From the NCBI RefSeq assembly GCF_037392515.1, contig NC_090281.1, positions 54,042,753 through 54,106,752 of the forward strand: a DNA stretch of 64,000 bases, read 5' to 3'. The position numbers and the translations under genes were made by a program. This document shows positions 57,601-64,000 of the stretch, piece after piece (within the stretch, counting starts at the first letter, position 1; each line of letters opens with the position of its first letter). The stretch is from Haliotis asinina. Taxonomy: Eukaryota; Mollusca; Gastropoda; Lepetellida; Haliotidae. The notes under the pieces were generated by a model, which was not told where the DNA came from, did not search any database, and saw nothing but the letters and a program-made list of their open reading frames with translations.

Positions 57601-58854
57601 TTATTCAAAATCAAACAACAACGGCGGTACTACATCTTCATACAAAAGATATCTCACAAGGCACTGTGGCAAGCCAAGCTGTAACTGTTCCACACATTTG
57701 TCAACATTTGCTGGAAGTAACTGCCGTAGTTTCACACGACAAAGCTCCTTTAGACCTAAAGGCAGCAACCTCCACTGAGTCACAAGGCTCACAAATTGTC
57801 TTCTTTCACCAGTTGAAAATTTGGTACAATCTTCTGCAGCTCTGCAGAACATCCTGAAAGATTCCTCTTCCATTTTGAAACCTGACAACATTAACAACTT
57901 TAGTACCAGAAAATAATCCTGAAAATTGTGTAGCATTGGTGATGGGAAAAACTTCCATAATGGTGTCCATCCATCCAAAAGTGAGTTTGCCCCATATGCA
58001 AGTAGAACCTGAACAGCATGAAGATTGACCGTGGAGCAAGCATATTGTAGTGGCAAGTAACCCGCATAATCTTTCTTATGAACATCATTGCGAACCTCTA
58101 AAATACTCACTATCACTTTGTAGGAGGGACAGAATAGGGGGTTGGAACAGGTTATATGTAGAGGAGGAAGCTTTGCTGTTGTCTCAACATCTTGTGGAAA
58201 TGTCCCTTGGTCCAACAGATGTGTTCTACTTTCCAGCATCTTCTTGGAGGCAGTCAGCATTAACACATCTGTCAGTTCTAGGTCTGGGCATAGCTTGAAC
58301 AGCATGTAAACTCCTTTGAATTTGTTTTGTAAAATGCAGGTCAACAAACAGGTTCCGTTTCTCTGAGCTGGATCGGATCCATGCTCCAGTAGCATCTGTA
58401 TTAAGGGCTCCTCCCCTGCATAGCAGGATCGGAGTAAGGCTGTCTCCTCATCAACATCCTCCAAAGTGACGTCTGCTCCTGAGCTGAGAAGCAGACGAGT
58501 AGCTTCAACATTTGAGTGGGTGCAGGCAAGATGAAGGGCAGTGTTACCATCCTCATCCTGGGCATTTATATCACAGCCTGCCTCCAGAAGACATTCAATA
58601 AGGTTAACTCTGTCTTCTGTGGTATCACAAGCAAAATGCAGAGGTTGTTTGGCTAGACTTTTTGAAGGAGCATTAACACTAGCTCCAGATGAAAGAAGTA
58701 GCAGTGCTATGTCCCTGGCATTGACATGACATGCCTCACACAAGGGTGTCAGAACATCATAGGCTTCATCTATATCAGTTATCTCTCCTGAGTCAAGGAG
58801 GCTTGCAACTCTATCTATGTCATTGTTTCGTATGGCGTCAGTGAGGGCTTCCAT
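57601..58854 (-). CDS. Ankyrin repeat and SOCS box (ASB-like) protein, paralogue
   Basis: Predicted Cullin-5 ligase substrate receptor, 417 residues from the chosen ATG (58854). The frame is open further upstream, but a strong acceptor, CCTCTTTTCAG, ends at 58863, eight bases before this ATG, so the earlier in-frame codons are intron. Ankyrin repeats are clearer than in the neighbour: KQPLHFACDTTEDRVNLIEC, DGNTALHLACTHSNVEATRL, EETALLRSCYAGEEPLIQML and YLPLQYACSTVNLHAVQVLL. The SOCS box closes the protein: BC box LKELCRVKLRQLLP and Cul5-box-like LPQCLVRYLLY. The region before it (LDGWTPLWKFFPSP, KLLMLSGFKMEEESFRMF) matches the gene at 50396 position for position, so the two arose by tandem duplication in the same orientation about 6 kb apart. 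Sequence divergence is high, so the duplication is old. Confidence 0.9.
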   Translation of the reverse strand: MEALTDAIRNNDIDRVASLLDSGEITDIDEAYDVLTPLCEACHVNARDIALLLLSSGASVNAPSKSLAKQPLHFACDTTEDRVNLIECLLEAGCDINAQDEDGNTALHLACTHSNVEATRLLLSSGADVTLEDVDEETALLRSCYAGEEPLIQMLLEHGSDPAQRNGTCLLTCILQNKFKGVYMLFKLCPDLELTDVLMLTASKKMLESRTHLLDQGTFPQDVETTAKLPPLHITCSNPLFCPSYKVIVSILEVRNDVHKKDYAGYLPLQYACSTVNLHAVQVLLAYGANSLLDGWTPLWKFFPSPMLHNFQDYFLVLKLLMLSGFKMEEESFRMFCRAAEDCTKFSTGERRQFVSLVTQWRLLPLGLKELCRVKLRQLLPANVDKCVEQLQLGLPQCLVRYLLYEDVVPPLLFDFE

Positions 58855-59042
58855 GATACCATCTGAAAAGAGGGAACCACACCTAGAGAAACCATGGGAG
58901 TCATTTCCACACCAACTTAAGTAAAATACAGTATGCATTACATTGAACAATAATCCTGAATATCCTGAATTTCAGACACTATTTTAAAACTCACTTGGAA
59001 CTTTAAACGCTTTTATATGCCTCCCTGTTCCCACTATAACAG

Positions 59043-59172
59043 GTGAGTGAGTTTAGTTTCACGCCACGCTAAGCAATATTCCAGCTATATGGCGGCGGTC
59101 TGTAAATAACCAAGTCTGGACCAGACAATCTAGTGATCAACATCATGAGCATCGATCTGTGCAGTTGGGAAC
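59043..59172 (-). repeat. SINE type B, truncated
   Basis: Reads GTGAGTGAGTTTAGTTTCAC, AGCAATATTCCAGCTATATG, GTCTGTAAATAACCAAGTCT and ends near CATGAGCATCGATCTGTGCA. Confidence 0.88.
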
Positions 59173-59174
59173 TT

Positions 59175-60465
59175 TGCCTCTACATTCACCGCCTATTTCA
59201 TGGCAAGGGAATAATAATTCCTGTGTTTGTGTTGATCTTTGGTGTGATGAGCGAATAATTTGACCACTAGAAAACCTCACAGCTGCTTTGAACGTTAGTG
59301 AAGGAGGCAAAAAGAGGAAGATACAGATACTGTGAATTTGAAAAAGGATAGAATGTTGTCTGCATAACAGGCAAAGATGGAAATCATTCCATTCCCACCA
59401 ATACCTCAATGCCATGAAACTTCCTAACATAAAAATTATCACAAACCCTTTTGACTTCAATGAATCGAGTGACCATTGACCTTCTGAGGACATGTATCTA
59501 GTGTCTGTCTTTTAGTAAGTGTTTAACAAGGTACAACATTTTCCTATGCATTTAGCAAGAAATAGGTTCATCCATTTTGCTGACATTAGTGTTGGGAATT
59601 GGAAATCGAACCCACTATCAATCATCAGAGGACTTGTGGCGAACGATTATCCATCATAATCAAAATGTAAACACTTCTATGTAATCCCCAGTTTTGAGGG
59701 TTTTTCACAAGTCTTTTTCTGAATAATTATTTTTACTAATTAATACTGTCATGCAATGAAATGCATCATGAAAGATACTGCAATTGTAACTGAACAATAA
59801 AATTGGTTAAAATTTTACAATGCACATAGCTCTTCACTGTTAGCACATGGTTGTTCATGAATCATCAAACTCTATAATGTTTAGGTTACTTCATTCAAGT
59901 GTTCTATACTAAAACAATACCATTCTGATTAACTGAAAATATGTTTTTTACAACTGATAATCACTTTTAATCCTTCTTCTGATGATTTTCAATCATCAGA
60001 AAACCAGTAAATGACATCATTTCTAGTGAATGAACACACATGCTCAAATCAGTATGACAGGGTGTCACTCACTTCTAATTACCTTTCATCATTGATAAAG
60101 AATAATACAGAGTTCACGAATAGTGTCTGACACTCTGACAAATCTGGCAGATTTGCCAATGGTCAGACAGAAGTCCCCAACCTGCTGTACCCAATGTCTG
60201 ATTGAATATATCACAATGACTTTGTCTGAAGTTGTTATTTGTGGCATGTGAGAGTGTTTATATATTTATGTTTATAATGTTTTTCATTATATAATGTTGA
60301 TATTTCAATGCCAATCATGACAAATGTTAAATCTGAAATGTATGTTTAATTTTATTCTGTGGGTCCTGTGAATTTTCAGTGGGTCAGACAGACATCTGAA
60401 ACTTACAGGACCCAGTGTCCTGTTACTTTGAAACACCATTCGAGAACACTGACAATTAGGAGATT
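59175..60465. other. No gene recognised; upstream of the second ASB-like gene
   Basis: This probably holds a 5' UTR intron of the ASB-like gene. No exon recognised. Confidence 0.4.
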
Positions 60466-60592
60466 AACATCATTTATTGGCCAATTTCCGGTGTTATTGT
60501 GTATTTGAAGCATGGGAATGTTTCATTTGAAACCTCCGGCTAACGCCGTCAGTTCGAAATGCATTCCCGTATATTGGCCAACAAATGATGTT
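60466..60592. repeat. 127-bp foldback repeat
   Basis: Outer arms AACATCATTTATTGGCCAAT / ATTGGCCAACAAATGATGTT and inner arms GGGAATGTTTCATTTGAAAC / GTTCGAAATGCATTCCC are inverted repeats. Looks like a small MITE-type element. Confidence 0.7.
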
Positions 60593-60599
60593 TATCGAC

Positions 60600-61060
60600 A
60601 TTGTAAACACAAAAGTAAACCAAAGGGTTTTACTGTCTGCACTTGTTTACATCGAGCAGGCCGTTTCAGCTGGTTCCCATGGTAGCGTCTCGAGTTGCTC
60701 ATTTGTGACATTATTCTAACTTTACATCACAATATGATTTCAATGACGTCACCACTGTTGATGACACAACAAAACAATTGTTTACGTGTCAATACGCAGT
60801 GAATAGTCTTGCAGTTTCCGGGAATCTAATACCATTTGATCATGTTTTTCAACCAATCAGGTTACAGAACACAGTAACTTTTGGTTACAATAATAATAAT
60901 AAAGTGAGATATTCTTTCTATAATGGTGTCATTTCTATAGATTAAACATCTCCTCACAAGATAGTGACATCATGTGAAGGATGTTACCTTTTAGATAGCG
61001 GTAGGTTGTTCCCCTTCCATGCAACTTGGAAGTGTACATGTAGTAAACTATGTTTATCAG
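60600..61060. other. No gene recognised
   Basis: Unassigned; a short (AAT)n run at 60888-60900. Confidence 0.4.
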
Positions 61061-61063
61061 TAG

Positions 61064-61632
61064 CAGTCTAAGTAAACTTGAGTCTCGGTGTTTTTCATTA
61101 CACTCGTCTACTGAGTAACAAACCCTAGTGGTAGGTTGCATCAGTTAACCTGTGAGAATGACCAATCAGAACACAGCTTATTAAATTGGGAAAGGGGACA
61201 TTTGCACATTCCTTCTGATTTGTTTTACCTCGAAAAGGTTTGCAAGAGAACGATTCCGAATGCTATTTTCTGTACAATCTTTTCTGGCTGATGCACACAT
61301 ATAGCAGGCCACAGCACTGGCAACAGTTGCTGAAAAGAGCATTTTTGTCAATATTCAAGGATGTCAGCTTGCAGAAATATTAACTAATGGTAACAATGTC
61401 ATCAGAAATCCATAAGCATATATACTGTGGCTCAAATATCTGTGTTTTATGCGGATTTTCATTTTTTTCAGTGTCAGTGACTGGGGAATACTGTTAGTCC
61501 CACCAAACCCACTGTCTGATCGTTTAAATCCGTACAGCCGTCTCTATATTTATTGTACAGTCATGGGTCGCTTAAAGGTTTCTCAGACTCAGTGCAGGAG
61601 TGTAACGAATAGTACTGAGACTAACTTTACTG
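61064..61632. mobile_element. Second copy of the CAGTCTAAG TIR element
   Basis: Left end CAGTCTAAGTAAACTTGAGT; right end, reverse complemented, CAGTAAAGTTAGTCTCAGTA, a slightly damaged version. Its interior is in inverted orientation relative to the copy at 32848-33365 (shared GACCAATCAGAACACAGCTT against its reverse complement). No clear target duplication remains. Confidence 0.75.
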
Positions 61633-61634
61633 AT

Positions 61635-63887
61635 CATAATCATTGGCTGTTTCAGAGGTTCAACAAATGTTTTAAAAGCCACTTGCCACGGGGCAAGTGA
61701 CCTTAAGAAAGTAACTTGTCCTGACTAATATTCCACTTGCCCTGACTTATGACATTATCATGATGATGAAATTGTGAAAGAATAAATCAACATGGTATTT
61801 CATGTTAATGTGTACTGGACTGTTTATTGAAAAGAAAAACAACAAAGATAACTCTACTTTATTGTGAAATTTAATAGCTACATTTTGAGCAGATATGAAA
61901 TGAAATCCAAGCTTATTTGCAGTTTGAATCCGTTTGCAGAAATTACCTTGTAGACAAGTAAGATACCATTATTTGATTACCCCAATTGAAAACTGGCTTG
62001 TCCTGGGTGTCAGACGATGAGATTTTTTTATCCATGTGTTTATAATGAACATCCATACATTAAAGCAACGGATATCTAGAACTCTTTTGGTCCAGGCCAT
62101 ATGCTGTATATTTTAGTTAAAATGCCTATAACAAACGACAGATAACAAATTAAAACTAGTGGTCCTCTTGAGTATGTTAGTACCCTAATACTAGAAATTC
62201 ACCATAAGAGCTATAGCATTGAGAACAGTTAAGACATGGTCATATGTATTGGGAGAAAACATGCAGAAGTTTACTGAAAGAATTGTGCGAATATGCAGGA
62301 AATATACAATATAGCCCCCATATTTGTACAGAAAAAATATAAAAATCCTCATCGCCCCCTCTTGTGATAAATTATGAACGGTCCCTTACCAACACAACAA
62401 TTACTAGACTAGTAGACTATTACACGTGGACTTGGTTGGTTCTTTGATCTCGTCCAAAATACGTAGAAACAGTTTTCCACACTATGTTCCGGTTATTAAA
62501 ACCGGTTTGGACTAAGCAGCTTTGGTGTTGTGCGCCGTTGTTTCTGTTACTACCCATGCAAGTTTTGTTGATGGCGTGGTCAGTCAGTTGACATTTATGC
62601 TATTTATGGTTTGCGGGTTCCAACGTCACTATCACTCATTCAATGGCACGCATAGTAAAACCACGCGAAAACCGGAGTAAACGCATCGGCAACAGTAACC
62701 GCCCAAAACGAATGGTGTACAGTGGAAAATTTATGTCGTTTCCTCTTAAACACAACACTGAACGTCAGTAGTCGTAGTCACATTCATACAGCTGATCACA
62801 TTTACCTTTCGAATCAACACACGAGTCCTCCGGTGAGTAAAGTTCTTTGGCGGGACCCACTGGCGATGAAAGTGTCACTCAAACTTCGAGAACTGTTATA
62901 ACTGAGACGAGCACTGATCCATTCTGGTTAGGTGCTGTTATATTTTACGCCACTATTTTGCCTTTGATTGCACTGTTTCAATGTAAGCTAGGTAATTGTA
63001 TAACTACACATAACTGGGAGAAATAGATCATCCAAACAACTCCCAATACAACACAGATATATTTGCAACCAAGATGACCTGGGTTGCAAATATATCTAGA
63101 TCTATGTAGTATTGGGAATTATCAGATTATAACGCAGATCTGAACTTCGATCCTTACCTGCAACTGTTACTGTTAAATGTTCGGCAATGAACTAAATGGC
63201 ACAGACTTGGATTATCAGGGATAATCTACAACATGGATAGGTCACTCGCTTGCTTTCTTTACCATTTGTACCGATTAACGTGCTTCGGCAGGCTCCAACG
63301 CACTCAGTGACTTTGCTCGTTCTCAGCGCAACTTCCTCTGTATAAACTTAACAGTCTGTTGTATCAGTCGGCATTTAACAATGAATTAATGAATTATAAT
63401 AAGAACGAAGAGCAAGAATTACATGTGAATGAATGAAAGAATAAATGATACACCACGGCCAATCCTCCCAAAACGTTAAAGAACACATGTGTTAACATTA
63501 CGTCGTTTTTAAAAACTTTACTTTGAGACATTTTTGTGTAGTAATTAATTCAGATATCTTATTGCATGTGGGGAATGGCATGAACATTAACAAAATGTTA
63601 ACTGACACTGTCACACACCCCTAAAAAACCCAGAAGGTTTAAAACTATCACACAGCGCTGTAAACACCTTTCCAGTTTTGTCAAATAATAAGATCAAAAA
63701 GAAAGAAAGAAGTTATAGAACTATAAGCAGCACAAGCACCAATAGTGGATCAGTTCAGATCGGCGATATGTCATTTTTCAAAGACATCACACACCATAAC
63801 AATTTATCAAAAATCATAAAACCACCACTATTACTTGCAAACAACTTTCACCTGATGGTATATTCCCCTCACAAATCTGAAGATGTA
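61635..63887. other. No coding gene recognised; possible 5' UTR exon
   Basis: On the minus strand, GTTGATTCGAAAG/GTAAAT at about 62805 looks like a splice donor in a more GC-rich stretch (62560-62900). It could be a non-coding first exon of the ASB-like gene, but this is speculative. The open frame starting at 63678 is read-through into the transposon end. Confidence 0.3.
63041..63117. repeat. Imperfect hairpin
   Basis: Left arm TCCCAATACAACACAGATAT with ATTTGCAACC and right arm GGTTGCAAATATATCTAGAT with CTATGTAGTATTGGGA pair around an 11-base loop. Confidence 0.75.
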
Positions 63888-64000
63888 CAGTGTTCCCAGA
63901 AATTATTGAGAAAATCTTTGGGTTTTTTTCTAATGATGCTAAGATTGGAAAAAGGGCTTTCACTATGCACTAAGCATACTAAATAAGGGAGACAACTCTT
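63888..64000 (+). mobile_element. 5' end of a second Tc1-like copy (runs off right edge)
   Basis: Starts CAGTGTTCCCAGAAATTATT after a TA at 63886-63887 and matches the reverse complement of 614-726 almost base for base. Its transposase would start beyond the window. Confidence 0.92.

Noticed and set aside
57601-58950. 449-residue start for the second ASB-like protein
   Set aside because: The first 32 codons lie upstream of a strong splice acceptor (CCTCTTTTCAG); the ATG at 58854 fits the paralogue.
63678-63986. 102-codon frame at the right edge as a gene
   Set aside because: It reads into the terminal repeat of a Tc1 element; the left-edge copy gives the same false tail on the minus strand.

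Overview
The window looks like nuclear DNA of a marine gastropod, most likely an abalone (Haliotis). It has intron-containing animal genes and about two dozen copies of two SINE types ending in ACTCACTCACT, a repeat signature I associate with abalone; the genus is inferred from memory of that signature, not from a search. No bacterial operons, rRNA, true tRNA genes or CRISPR arrays were seen.

Layout. 1-0.7 kb: 5' half of a Tc1-like transposon running off the left edge. 1.5-3.9 kb (minus): three exons of a DEG/ENaC sodium channel gene that continues to the left. 11.6-13.0 kb (minus): a decayed tandem paralogue of two of those exons. 15.1-17.9 kb: a GT-rich minisatellite of about 30-bp period. 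18.7-19.5 kb: a tandemly triplicated exon-like unit. 22.9-29.0 kb: a 6.1-kb full-length LINE of the I/Nimb type with both ORFs open and a target-site duplication, inserted at the edge of a 1-kb TTAA-flanked element. 30.5-32.5 kb: an internally deleted piggyBac. 33.9-39.7 kb (plus): a complete six-exon RNF14-type RBR E3 ubiquitin ligase gene whose exon 5 splice donor seeded an exact 47-bp array. 44.7-45.5 kb: a Tc1/mariner remnant. 48.2-49.6 kb: a Penelope-like element fragment broken up by SINEs. 50.4-51.7 and 57.6-58.9 kb (minus): two paralogous ankyrin-SOCS box genes, each with a single coding exon. 63.9-64.0 kb: the 5' end of a second copy of the left-edge Tc1 element, in opposite orientation.

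Two of the gene groups act in ubiquitination (RNF14 as an RBR ligase; the ASB-like proteins as predicted Cullin-5 substrate receptors), but nothing in the sequence ties them into one pathway. The most notable observations are: (1) the RNF14 intron array, which repeats a splice donor and RING2 cysteine codons thirteen times; (2) a 3' hairpin shared by the LINE and both SINE types with changes on both stem strands, pointing to the LINE as their mobilising partner; (3) a perfect 58-bp inverted repeat inside a 13-bp target-site duplication; (4) a channel gene whose usual His-Gly gating motif reads His-Val, beside its dead copy.
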